Assembly: GCA_013416795.1 (NCBI GenBank)
Contig: RQSC01001302.1
Location: forward strand, 104,946 to 168,945
Direction of reading: 5' to 3'
From: Prasinococcaceae sp. CCMP 1430
Taxonomy: Eukaryota; Prasinodermophyta; Palmophyllophyceae; Prasinococcales; Prasinococcaceae
Length of the DNA stretch: 64,000 nt
The number at the start of each line of letters is the position of its first letter. The first letter of the stretch is position 1. The notes under the pieces were generated by a model. It did no database searches. It was not told where the DNA came from and saw only the letters and a program-made list of their open reading frames with translations. Below are positions 48,933 to 57,806 of the stretch, in pieces. A program made the position numbers and the translations under genes.

Positions 48933-50675
48933 ATGGCGACGGCGATGGCGTCACAGGCGGAGGCGGATGCGCTGGCGGCCACACGCGCGGCCGCGGACGA
49001 GCTGCTGGCGTCGGCAGGCTGCGCGGCGCCGAAGGTAGTCGCCGCGGAGCTTCGCAGATCACTGCGCACGGTCGCGGACGCGCAGTGCGCCGGCGGCGGC
49101 GGCGGCGGCCGAGTGGCAGCGTTCGCGTGGCGAGAAGGCAGTGCGTGGGATGCTTCGGCGCGCGCGGAAGCACTTGAGGCATGGCTCCCCAGCGCGGGGA
49201 TCGATTGCGGCGGGATCGTCCATCCTCGCGGGCCGGATGGCCTGAAGTCTGGCGGCGGCTGCGGGGTCTTCCTTGATGAGGGGGCGCCCGAGCTGCCCCC
49301 AAACACGGTGGTGTGCGAGGTGCCGCGCCAGGCGATGATTAACTCCGGCGCGCGAGGGCGTGGGCCTATGCTGCGCGCAATTGCCGCTGCACTGCCCATC
49401 GTGGACGCCGTGCCCAGCCTCGGCCTCACCCTTCGTCTCCTGCAGGAGTGCCATCGCGCTCGAGCCTCACCGTGGCGCGCATATATCCACGCGCTGCCGC
49501 CGCCGCAGACGCTGGCGGCAGGCGATCCCCACGTGGCCGCGCGTGGGGGTGCCTTCGGCGTGCCGCTCATGTTCTCGGATGACGCGCTCGAGGTGATCGA
49601 AGGATCGGCCGCAGGTGTCGCTGTGCGCCGTCACTGGGCGGACTTCGCCCGTCAGTACTGCATGTGCGCCGAGGCCGCCGACGACGAGAACGTCGTGAAG
49701 GGCGTGCCCGTGGGGAAGCGCTGGCCACTCCTATGGGATGAGTTCCTGTGGGCCGCGGCGATCGTCATGACGCGTCAAAACCCGCTGCCAGACGACTCCG
49801 CTGCCGCCAGCGCATCCGCCAGTGTTGAAGCGGCGGCGGGGCCCGGCGAGTTGGCGCTAATGCCGCTTCTGGACTACCACAACCACGCGCCAGCGGAGGC
49901 TGGCGGAGGCTCAGTGGCGTACGACCCTGAGCGACGCGCGGCCAACGTGGCGTTGGGCAGCCGCGGCGGGAAGCCGGGCGAGGAGGTAGCTATATGTTAC
50001 GGCCAGCGCCCAAGCGACCATCTCTTCCTGTATGGGGGCTTTATGGCTGATGTCAAGGCCGAGCACGACAGAGTCAGGCTGCATGTGGCCTTTCCGTTCA
50101 AGTACGACGACGACAAGGTGCGCGCGCGCTTTCATGCACCGATGCGCGTGAGTTTCCCCTCGCTGCGCGCTCCTGCGCTGACAAAACTTGGGAATCGCGT
50201 GCGCGCGCTGGCTCGGTCGCGCTGTGCGCGCCTGCGCGTGCGGCCCCTCGAGCAGAAGCGGCCGTTCGAGGGGCTGTGCCAGGCTCTTCAAGTTCCCACA
50301 GAAGGGGCGCTCGAGATCGGCGGCACAGGGCGCCCGCGCGCCGAGCTCTCGCGCTGGCTGACGGCGGCCGTAGCTGCTGTTGGGCCAGCCGAGGCAGCAG
50401 TGGAAAAGCTTCGTGCAATCGTCGCGGCAAGGGCCAGCGGCAGCGAGGCCTTGGCGGAGCTCTGCGCTGTGTGGTCCAAGAGCGCCGAGGCGGCCATGCT
50501 GGCAACGCTCTGCAGGGGCGCGCTGGGAAGCCTCTCAGCGGCTACGGCCGCCCGCGACAGCGACGGCGCTGGTGCCGCCTGGGACGTGCGGCTGGCGCGC
50601 CAGATGGTGCGCCGCGAGCGCGCGCTGCTGGAGCGCGCCGTGGCGTGGGCCGAGGAGGGCCTCGAGGCCATCTGA
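48933..50675 (+). CDS. SET-domain protein methyltransferase (SETD3/SETD6/RuBisCO-LSMT-like)
   Basis: Lysine or histidine methyltransferase of the class with an interrupted SET domain. Single exon, 580 residues, start MATAMASQAEADALAA. Signs: an early CGVFLDEGAPELPPN block, then a helical inserted region (WDEFLWAAAIVMTRQ), the SAM/substrate-binding LMPLLDYHNHAP (NH motif, normally DMINHS) and CYGQRPSDHLFLYGGFM (normally SYGxKSNxxLLxxYGF). The C-terminal half is helical as in the substrate-binding Rubis-like domain. The very long Ala-rich regions are lineage-typical. Exact substrate is not predictable: cytosolic actin, RelA, or plastid RuBisCO are family precedents. Confidence 0.85.
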   Translation: MATAMASQAEADALAATRAAADELLASAGCAAPKVVAAELRRSLRTVADAQCAGGGGGGRVAAFAWREGSAWDASARAEALEAWLPSAGIDCGGIVHPRGPDGLKSGGGCGVFLDEGAPELPPNTVVCEVPRQAMINSGARGRGPMLRAIAAALPIVDAVPSLGLTLRLLQECHRARASPWRAYIHALPPPQTLAAGDPHVAARGGAFGVPLMFSDDALEVIEGSAAGVAVRRHWADFARQYCMCAEAADDENVVKGVPVGKRWPLLWDEFLWAAAIVMTRQNPLPDDSAAASASASVEAAAGPGELALMPLLDYHNHAPAEAGGGSVAYDPERRAANVALGSRGGKPGEEVAICYGQRPSDHLFLYGGFMADVKAEHDRVRLHVAFPFKYDDDKVRARFHAPMRVSFPSLRAPALTKLGNRVRALARSRCARLRVRPLEQKRPFEGLCQALQVPTEGALEIGGTGRPRAELSRWLTAAVAAVGPAEAAVEKLRAIVAARASGSEALAELCAVWSKSAEAAMLATLCRGALGSLSAATAARDSDGAGAAWDVRLARQMVRRERALLERAVAWAEEGLEAI

Positions 50676-51133
50676 GCCCCCACCGCCCGCACAGGCGCCT
50701 CATCATGAACATTCAGGGTGATGCACTGAATCAGTAGAATCACCGGCAACCGAGGATCTATAAATCTAAAACATGTACATATATGACCACGGGCGACTTC
50801 ATGAGGCTCGAGCGTCTGGAATTTTGCAGGTCAAAACGAATGTCTTGGCATGCTCGTTCCCCCGAGCGCGCGCACGCGCGCTGCCCGCTGCGGCCAACGG
50901 CCCAACAGTCGCGTCCGGGGCGCAGGTGCGCGCCTGCTCGCTGACCGGCCGCCAGAGCGCGGGCGCGCGTGGACCGACAAGCAGCGGCTGCCGCCGACGG
51001 CTGCAGGTGCGGCGGCGGCGGCTGCAGTGCGCCGGAGGTGGTAGATAGCGGTCCTGCCCGCGCTCCTGGAGCGCCGAGAGGGCGCGAACGCGGCGCGGGG
51101 CGGCACGGGCCGGGACACAGCGGGCGAGCGCGA
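50676..51133. other. Intergenic
   Basis: About 460 bases between two same-strand genes. Holds an AT-rich patch at 50750-50830, probably around the terminator of the SET gene, then GC-rich upstream sequence. No coding signal. Confidence 0.4.
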
Positions 51134-52150
51134 ATGGAGCGCTCGCTCAGCACCGCAAGCGTCGCACCGAGCAGCGCTGCAAGCAGCACCGCGGCGGCAG
51201 ATGCAATGGGGCGTGGTACGCCCGCGGGCAGGCTACTGCACGCGCTGTACGGAGGCAATAAGGTGAGAGGTCCTCCCCTGAACCTTCCCGACTCCCCCGC
51301 ACGCGCATAAGCGCGCGGCGCTGTTGGGAGTGATGCGCGCGTGCGTGGAAGGTTCCGATGCACTCCTCACGCTCTGGCACTGACGCGCGCCGCTAATGCT
51401 CGGCCCTAGATAAACGGCCGCTCTGCCGGCGAGCGTTACTCGCGTGGCAACCGCGACGTGCGCAGCAAGCTCGCATCACAAGGCGTGTCGGCCCCTTCGC
51501 CCAGGCAGGTCGAGGCGCACGCGCGGCGCGAGAAGATCCTCGAGCGGCTGTGCACGGAGCGCAAGGCGGAGCGCCTTGCGCCGAGGTTGGGGACCTTTCA
51601 GAGCCGCTATGGTTGGATTGGTTACGATGACATCCCAATGGCACAGCGCTCGCGCCCCTCCGTGCGCATCGTCGACCAGAAGGCGCTCAAGGCCGAGTAC
51701 GAGCGCGAGAACGCACCGCCGCAGCCTGGACAAGTCCTCGGTGCGAAGGCCACCGAGCGGCTCCAGCTACAGATGGAGTGGGCGCGCCGTGGCCAGGTGC
51801 CTGCAGGACTCCACCCAGATGCCCCGCGCAGCGCCTTTCGAAGGGAGAAACCCGCACCTAAGCTGGAGAGCGGCCCCCAAGCGGCGTTGCAGCAAGCGCA
51901 AGAGCTCTTCGACGACGTCGCCAAGGAGATAGAGGAACGTGAATTGTTCCTCGCCGAGATCGCTGCCAAGGATCCGGCGCGCGCGGTGGAGCTCAAGTCG
52001 CGGATCGAGGGCGAGATCAGCCAGCGTCACGCAACGCTTAGAAAGCTCGATGCACGCATACGTGAGGAGGAGGACAAGGCGCTGGCAGAGCAGCACCAGC
52101 ACCAGCAAGGGCTGTCTCGGCGGCAAGACGGTGGACTGTGCAGCAGGTAG
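51134..52150 (+). CDS. UPF0193-like (EVG1/C22orf23-type) protein
   Basis: Two exons, 51134-51262 and 51410-52150, phase 0, 289 residues. N-terminal Ser/Ala-rich, then RLLHALYGGNK and EKILERLCTERKAERLAPRL, FQSRYGWIGYDDIPMAQR. The C-terminal helix AQELFDDVAKEIEERELFLA with KSRIEGEISQRHATLRKLDA matches the UPF0193 pattern (ELFDEIxxEIxERxxFLxEM...TEISxKxRExExID). The family is found in flagellated organisms, which fits the ciliary genes nearby. Intron begins GTGAGAGGTC. Function unknown; ciliary role is inferred. Confidence 0.65.
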
Positions 52151-52291
52151 CTTGTGCGGCTCGAGTGCGCACAACGCGCACATTTGTATACCCCTTGCAT
52201 TCCCGAACTTAATTAATTGAGCCGCGCGCGCATGGCCCGCGCGCGGGGGGTGGGGGGCAGGGGTCGCCGCAGGCGTGTCGGCGAGAGCGTG

Positions 52292-53353
52292 TCAGCACGC
52301 CTGCGTGCCCTCGATGAGCGCTGTCAGGTCCGTTTCGTCCGTGATCCACAGCAGGCCTGCGTCTGGAACGGGCCCGCGCTGGTCATCTTGCCAACCAGCA
52401 AACGGTGCGTCCGCACGATCGCACAGCACGAGCAAAAAGCCGCTGCCACTCGAGCGCGCGGTGGCGGCGTGTGCGCCTGCAACGTCCGACTTGGCAAACT
52501 GCGTCGAATTGCGTGCCGCCGCAGCCACTCGCAGCCCCTCTGAACGCAGCCCCGCCAAAAACGTCTCAAACATTGCAATCTGTCGCACCGCGTTGAGAAC
52601 GACGGCTGCTCCACCCGGCGCGAGCCTGCCGGCGATCACCGCCGGCAAACACACGGCGCCAGGCCACTCGTAGATGCACTCAGCCGCGAGAACCACCTCG
52701 AAGCGCCTGCTAGGTGCGAGCGCGTGCCACTCTAAAACGCTTCCTTCCCTCGCCGAGCCGTCGCAGCTGCTGTCGCGGCTGTCGCTGCTCCCCTGGGCCA
52801 TTTCATTCTCCAGTGCCGCCGCAGCGTCGTCGTCGCCGCTGAATTCGAGCATGACCTTGAGCGTGTCGAGGTCAACACCTTCGTGCCGCCGCCAGTCGAG
52901 CGTCGCGACCTCGATGCAGACGTCCACGTCGGCAGCACGCCCGCCGCCTTCGTCCCCGCCATCCTCGGCGGCAGCGCTTGGCTCCCCTGTGCGCGGACTC
53001 ATCATCCCACGCGTGAGCTCGGCATTTGCTGTGAGCATTTCCATGACGCCACCGCCTGCGGTGTCATCTCCCACGTAGTCGGTCAGCACGACATTAGGCG
53101 CACCGAGGTGTCGCGCCGCGAACAGGCCGACGAGTCCCGTGCCTGCGCCGAGCTCCAGCAGCGCCCCATCCCTGCCCAGCGCAACCTCGAGTGCGTGCCG
53201 TAGCTCGCCGGACAGCACGGCGCAAAGCTCGAGGGCGCCGAGCCACGTGCCGAGGCCGACGCCGTCACCGACAGAGCCGTCGTGCAGCGTCAGCGTGTGG
53301 CCCGCGGCGCTGAATTCGCGCGCTGGCCACCGCTCCGCGAGCGCTGCCGCCAT
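52292..53353 (-). CDS. Methyltransferase family 16 (METTL21-like)
   Basis: SAM-dependent protein-lysine methyltransferase candidate. Single exon, 353 residues, start MAAALAERWPAREFS. SAM motif I is LLELGAGTGLVGLFAARHLG, followed by the acidic turn VVLTDYVGDD and the later substrate-side AECIYEWPGAVCLPAVI (variant of the AExxYxxxxxxxLxxTL motif). The rest matches the seven-beta-strand fold (GGAAVVLNAVRQIAMFET). A long inserted Gly/Asp/Ser-rich segment (EPSAAAEDGGDEGGGRAADV) separates the strands. Which METTL21/22/23 group is not resolvable. It is divergent from the LAGLIDADG gene. Confidence 0.82.
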   Translation of the reverse strand: MAAALAERWPAREFSAAGHTLTLHDGSVGDGVGLGTWLGALELCAVLSGELRHALEVALGRDGALLELGAGTGLVGLFAARHLGAPNVVLTDYVGDDTAGGGVMEMLTANAELTRGMMSPRTGEPSAAAEDGGDEGGGRAADVDVCIEVATLDWRRHEGVDLDTLKVMLEFSGDDDAAAALENEMAQGSSDSRDSSCDGSAREGSVLEWHALAPSRRFEVVLAAECIYEWPGAVCLPAVIAGRLAPGGAAVVLNAVRQIAMFETFLAGLRSEGLRVAAAARNSTQFAKSDVAGAHAATARSSGSGFLLVLCDRADAPFAGWQDDQRGPVPDAGLLWITDETDLTALIEGTQAC

Positions 53354-53781
53354 CGCCCACACTACCGCAGCTGCCCTCCTTAGGCCCCTGCCCCCGCGAC
53401 TCAAGTACCTCTCCCGATCCCCACCACCACCACCACCGCCAAGCTAATCAACAAGTACGCTGCGCCCCCTCTCTCTGTACACGCTCTGGATGGCAGCGCC
53501 TCCAGGTGCACCGCTGCGGCGGCAGCGCGCCCTGTGCCAAACTCTGGCACTGCAAGCGAACCGCTCGAAACATGAGACGGGCGCAGCCGTCGCCGCTGCC
53601 CACACCTCGTGCGTGCCTCACAGGGTCCGCTGCAAGGCGCGGACGCACGTGCGCGCGCGCGAGAGAGAGAGAGAGGGAGAGAGAGTGGGTGCACTCGCAG
53701 GTCGCGGCGGTGGCGGAGAGTGATGAGGCAGCGCTGACAGCGTCGACGCGTCACAGATCGGGAAGAGTGGAGGGCCGGAGA
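53354..53781. other. Divergent 5' region with GA repeat
   Basis: Between the methyltransferase and LAGLIDADG starts. Includes a (GA)n tract at about 53660-53690. An alternative in-frame ATG for the LAGLIDADG gene is at 53572, giving an Arg-rich N-terminus read through the GA tract. Confidence 0.5.
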
Positions 53782-55977
53782 ATGCGTGTGACTGCAGCGG
53801 CGGCAGCGGCGGGCGCAGCGGCGTCAACGGCTGCCGCGGCCGCAGGTGTGGCATCCACAGTATCCGCAGCCATAGCTGCTGCGGCCAGACGCAGGCGTGC
53901 CTGCGCAGGCGCGGGTGGCCTCAGGCCACTATGCTCTATCTCCTTTGCGGACGTCCTCGCGGGGAAGGGCGCGTTGCTGGCAAATGACCGTGAGTGCAGA
54001 CATCGGCAGGAGGAGCTGCAGCAGCAGGGCCGGTCAGGAAGGCGGAGAAAGGGACTGCCACAGAAGCGCGGGCCTGACCCCGCTCGCACCGACGTGGACA
54101 CTGCGCTTGGGCTGCGTTACGCGGCACGTTGGTTACGCGCAGTACCGAGCTGCCCACCGACCTCGGCGCTCGCTGCGCTGCCGCCGCGCGGCCAACGAAA
54201 GGAGCGCGCTGCCGCCTGGAGGCGCGTCGTCGCGGGACTCATGATGGCACGCGCAGAAGCTATCGCACCCACCCCGGAGGCCGGCGCGGAGACGGCGTAC
54301 GCGCTAGTTCTCGGCGCGAGTAGCGGCGGCGCGGGCAGCGGCGGCCCTGCGCGCGAGGCGACCCTGCATTCAATGGCGGAGTTTCTTAGCGAGTGTGGCC
54401 TGCCTTCGAGCATCGTCGGTGGCGCGATCGACTCCAGCGTCGCGATCGGAGGGTTCGGCCACGGCTCTGAGCCTGTCGCACAGGCGTTGGAGAAGCCCGA
54501 GACCGCCGAAGGGCCTGCGACTGCCACGGGTGGTGCCACCGCGAGCAGTGTCGAGAGCGGTGCACATCTCGTCAGCACCCCGACGCGCCGCCTCGCCTAC
54601 TTCGCTGGCCAGTTTTACCACGGCGCGCATGGTGCCAAGGGCGTGGTGAGACGCATCCCGCCCAAGGCGCTGGCGGTGCGCATGATGACCCCCGAGGCAT
54701 TTTGCATGCTGTGGCAGGAGCTCGGGCGAGTCGAAACCCGTGCATATCGCGCGCGCGGCGGGGTCCGCGCAAGCGAGGGCAGCTCGGGCGGGGGCGACGG
54801 GCGGCGCGGCGCGCGCTTGCAACGCGTCAGTCGGCTGAGCTTGGATACTTCGCACCTGCCTCTGCAGGCCCAGCGGCGGCTTGCGCAGGCGCTCGGCGCA
54901 GTCTTCCGCTTTGAGGTGACCATACGGAAGGACGGTGTGCCGATCACGGCGCGCCGACTGCGAGGCGATTCCGGCGTCGGTGGCGACAGCGACGGCGCTG
55001 AAGGCGCGGCCGTCGTCGATGATCCGGACGCGAGGTACTCTCTTGGCATTCACCCATCGCAGGCAGCGAGACTCGCGAGAATACTCATTCGACACGATCC
55101 GCTGCAGAGATTGCCAGTGGTGGAGGACTCGCCACGGTGGATGAGGTCGTTGGCAACCGAGACGCATGCCGCCGACGTCCACTATGGCGTGGCGCCAGGC
55201 GACGTGCCGCTGCTCAAGCCCGAACTCGGAGATGGCTTGCATGACATCTTCGTGGGCAGCCTTCTAGGGAATGCCACCATGCGATTTCGCCATCACCGCT
55301 TCAAGAAGGCCTTCTGCATCCCTGTGTACCGCGTCCGCTTCGACAAGCCGCTCGCGCAGCGCGAGGAGCTCACGCGGCTGCACGCGACGCTTGAGGAGTA
55401 CGTCCCAGCGGAGAGGGGCCCCCGACAATATGGCGCTGGCCCTGATGGCCAAGATGAGCCTCGCTTGACCATGCGCACGCGCGCGGCCAAACGATTCAGA
55501 TACTACTACCACAACTTCTTCCGCGTGGATGCGCGTGCGCTCACTATCAGCAAAACGGCGCCCGCGGACATCGCTGACCACCTCACACCCGTGGCCATCG
55601 CCCACTGGTTCGCCGACATGGGCGGCGTAGGTGACGGCGCCAGCCTCGTTGGCGAGGGCCATGGAAGCGTGGCCGGCGACGCGGCGTCCAAGGCTGACGG
55701 AACGCGTCAAAAAATTCTCACGCTCGATGTGACTGCCTTCGACGAGGCGGACGCCGAGCGCTTGCGCTGTGCACTGGCTCGTCGCACTGGCTGGTGCATT
55801 GAGCTTGAGGCCGCACGCGCCAACACTGGCGGCATAAGAGGTGATGGTGCCCGGGGAGGACGTCGCCAGCGCAAACAGGTGCTGCTGCTTCCACCTGAGG
55901 GTCGTGAGCAGATCGCGCGCTGGATGGAGGAGGCGCGCATCCCCGGCTGGCAGTCAAAGCTGTTACCACACCTATAG
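53782..55977 (+). CDS. Nuclear LAGLIDADG-domain protein with degenerate catalytic residues
   Basis: One exon, 731 residues from ATG 53782 (ATG 53572 is an alternative). The N-terminus MRVTAAAAAAGAAASTAAAA plus following Arg cluster looks like an organelle-targeting peptide. The C-terminal half has the LAGLIDADG_2 homing-endonuclease fold: HDIFVGSLLGNATMRFRHHR (first motif at residues 490-498), KKAFCIPVYRVRFD, FRYYYHNFFRVDARALT, and LTPVAIAHWFADMGG (second motif at residues 601-615). At motif position 8, where the catalytic Asp sits, there are Asn497 and Met613, so DNA cutting is unlikely. The middle contains RRLAYFAGQFYHGAHGAKGV and LSLDTSHLPLQAQRRLAQAL, unknown. By analogy with OTP51 in plants a role in organelle group I/II intron splicing is plausible. 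Confidence 0.82.
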   Translation: MRVTAAAAAAGAAASTAAAAAGVASTVSAAIAAAARRRRACAGAGGLRPLCSISFADVLAGKGALLANDRECRHRQEELQQQGRSGRRRKGLPQKRGPDPARTDVDTALGLRYAARWLRAVPSCPPTSALAALPPRGQRKERAAAWRRVVAGLMMARAEAIAPTPEAGAETAYALVLGASSGGAGSGGPAREATLHSMAEFLSECGLPSSIVGGAIDSSVAIGGFGHGSEPVAQALEKPETAEGPATATGGATASSVESGAHLVSTPTRRLAYFAGQFYHGAHGAKGVVRRIPPKALAVRMMTPEAFCMLWQELGRVETRAYRARGGVRASEGSSGGGDGRRGARLQRVSRLSLDTSHLPLQAQRRLAQALGAVFRFEVTIRKDGVPITARRLRGDSGVGGDSDGAEGAAVVDDPDARYSLGIHPSQAARLARILIRHDPLQRLPVVEDSPRWMRSLATETHAADVHYGVAPGDVPLLKPELGDGLHDIFVGSLLGNATMRFRHHRFKKAFCIPVYRVRFDKPLAQREELTRLHATLEEYVPAERGPRQYGAGPDGQDEPRLTMRTRAAKRFRYYYHNFFRVDARALTISKTAPADIADHLTPVAIAHWFADMGGVGDGASLVGEGHGSVAGDAASKADGTRQKILTLDVTAFDEADAERLRCALARRTGWCIELEAARANTGGIRGDGARGGRRQRKQVLLLPPEGREQIARWMEEARIPGWQSKLLPHL

Positions 55978-56153
55978 CCGGCCCGGGTATTGTATCATAA
56001 GCATTCATTCATCGCCAGGTGGGGTGGGGTGCCCGCGGAGCACGGCGCGTTCAGGGCAGGACGCCAGCGCTCGGGCGCGGGAGCCGTCTATGGTATGCGA
56101 GTCCCCCGTTGCGAGCGCGCCGAGTGAGTGAAAGCGGACAGGTCTGCCGGTGT
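55978..56153. other. Convergent intergenic
   Basis: About 175 bases between the two stops. Nothing seen. Confidence 0.4.
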
Positions 56154-57464
56154 TCACGACCGGAGCATCCGTGCGTATCTCGTGTTGGCAAGCACCTCTG
56201 CAACCTCGTCGATGTTGTATATCGTCTCCGCGTGCGGCCCTGGCGGGTTCCGCCAGCCGTCCCTTGTGGCGTTCTTCATGAAAGAAACAATCCTAGACAA
56301 TCGCGGCCTGAACGCGCCGCGCAAGAATTTTCTCCAAGCCTCGATTGACTCCTCCCCTACGAGCACGCAGGCAGGCGTTTCAGTGGATCTGTCAGTTTCG
56401 CAGTCGACGGCGTAGAGGCGAGCACGTGCGCGCACGAGAGAGCGCGAGCGGGCAGGTGCACGGCATGCATACGGGTGCTCACAGTATTGTCGTCCGTACT
56501 GGAAGCTGAGCAATGCCTCTGAGCTGACGGTCTCCCCAGAGCGGAAGCCCGCGAATCTTAGCGCCTGCCTCTGGACACGATTGGCCTTCTCCAATTTTAA
56601 TAAGGACCGTAGCAGCGTCGTGGTATTCAGATACGCCAATGTCTTCTCCGCTTTCACCGTGCCCGCCTCGCTGCCTCGCCGCTGCTCGAAGCAGGCAGCG
56701 CTTCGCGTTCCGTCAGATCGCACCGGATGGCCGTCGCGATCAGCAATAAAGCAGTCGCGCACATAGCACACGAGGAAGTCCAGCACGTTCTTGCGGACCA
56801 CATTAGCGGCAGCGGCGCCCGCATGCACGAGCCTTCTCCTGGCCGGCATGCCGACGTATTTCCCCCCACGTGCAGGACCGAGCTTGAGAACAACCGCCAT
56901 GCCAAGCTGATCACGAACTTGCGAGAGCATTGCATCGATCGCCGGCACTTGATGTTGCAAGCCCGTCGTATTCTTGCCGTCGGCGAGAGCACGGAGGCAG
57001 CCGTTCTTGCTAGGCTTGAGAATTTCAAAGCCAAGCGGCGCCACCACGTGCCCGTGCGCTTCGACCATGCCTCTCGCAACCGTCTGCACAGCGGTGGATC
57101 CGACGCAGCCACCAGCCGCAAAGATGATCACGGGTGGCGAGTGCCGCGCGCTACCGTCCAGCCCAACATGGTTCGGAGCTCGGCAAGCTGTGAGATTGTA
57201 AAAATCGCAAGCTTCAGCGGGGGGGCCGGCGAAGTCATCCCCGGTGCCGCAGCTGCGCCCATCGTGGCCCTCGAACAGCCCGAGGCGCTCGACGAGCGAA
57301 GCGGACGCACCGGCCCCGCGTACGCAAGTGAACACGCCGAACGCCAGCATCGCCCCCAACATGGCTCCGTGCGGCGCGGAGTCGCGCCGGCGCGTGCCGC
57401 ACAGCCACTTTCGCTCTACCTCGTCTGCCCCGCCGCCTCCGTCCCCTCTGGGACCTTGCGGCAT
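56154..57464 (-). CDS. Sulfotransferase-like type II membrane protein
   Basis: Single exon, 436 residues from MPQGPRGDGGGG. A short N-terminal segment is followed by a hydrophobic signal-anchor (MLGAMLAFGVFTCVRGAG), typical of Golgi enzymes. A PAPS/nucleotide-binding-like loop occurs in PPVIIFAAGGCVGSTAVQTV, and the C-terminal end IYNIDEVAEVLANTRYARML resembles sulfotransferase tails. Cysteine pairs (CYVRDCFIADRDGH, CEHPYAC, CETD) suit the secretory lumen. No DxD glycosyltransferase motif is evident. The frame is open upstream of this ATG but with Arg/Pro-rich residues only. Enzyme class is likely but not secure. Confidence 0.6.
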   Translation of the reverse strand: MPQGPRGDGGGGADEVERKWLCGTRRRDSAPHGAMLGAMLAFGVFTCVRGAGASASLVERLGLFEGHDGRSCGTGDDFAGPPAEACDFYNLTACRAPNHVGLDGSARHSPPVIIFAAGGCVGSTAVQTVARGMVEAHGHVVAPLGFEILKPSKNGCLRALADGKNTTGLQHQVPAIDAMLSQVRDQLGMAVVLKLGPARGGKYVGMPARRRLVHAGAAAANVVRKNVLDFLVCYVRDCFIADRDGHPVRSDGTRSAACFEQRRGSEAGTVKAEKTLAYLNTTTLLRSLLKLEKANRVQRQALRFAGFRSGETVSSEALLSFQYGRQYCEHPYACRAPARSRSLVRARARLYAVDCETDRSTETPACVLVGEESIEAWRKFLRGAFRPRLSRIVSFMKNATRDGWRNPPGPHAETIYNIDEVAEVLANTRYARMLRS

Positions 57465-57806
57465 TTTTGGAGGGGCACCAGCCGCCGCCGGGTCAGCGAC
57501 CTCGGCGGCTTGGCCGCAGGGCCGGGGCGTGCGCGCTCCGTGTCGCGGCGAACCCGCCCAAATGCGACCCCCTACCTCCCTCGGCCCTCCTTTAGAGCGC
57601 ACATGTGGCCGAGGTCGCGTCTGGCGCGCGCACAGGTGCGCGCGCACGACGTCACTGCTCCGCACGCCGCGCCAACAGCACCGTTCACATCAATCGCCAT
57701 TGTGTCCATCAGAGACTACGATTCAGAGTTGATGGAGAACACATTGCCCCTTTTTTTTAACCCATTGCAGAGAATTTGCAGTGGTCGGATGTGCGTGTTC
57801 ACGCGC
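57465..57806. other. Intergenic
   Basis: About 340 bases between two same-strand genes, with a locally T-rich stretch near 57750-57765. Nothing coding recognised. Confidence 0.4.

Noticed and set aside
47155-49302. Longer 715-residue version of the 2OG-oxygenase
   Set aside because: The upstream extension overlaps the divergent SET gene and is Arg/Pro-rich; the signal-like start at 48717 is better.
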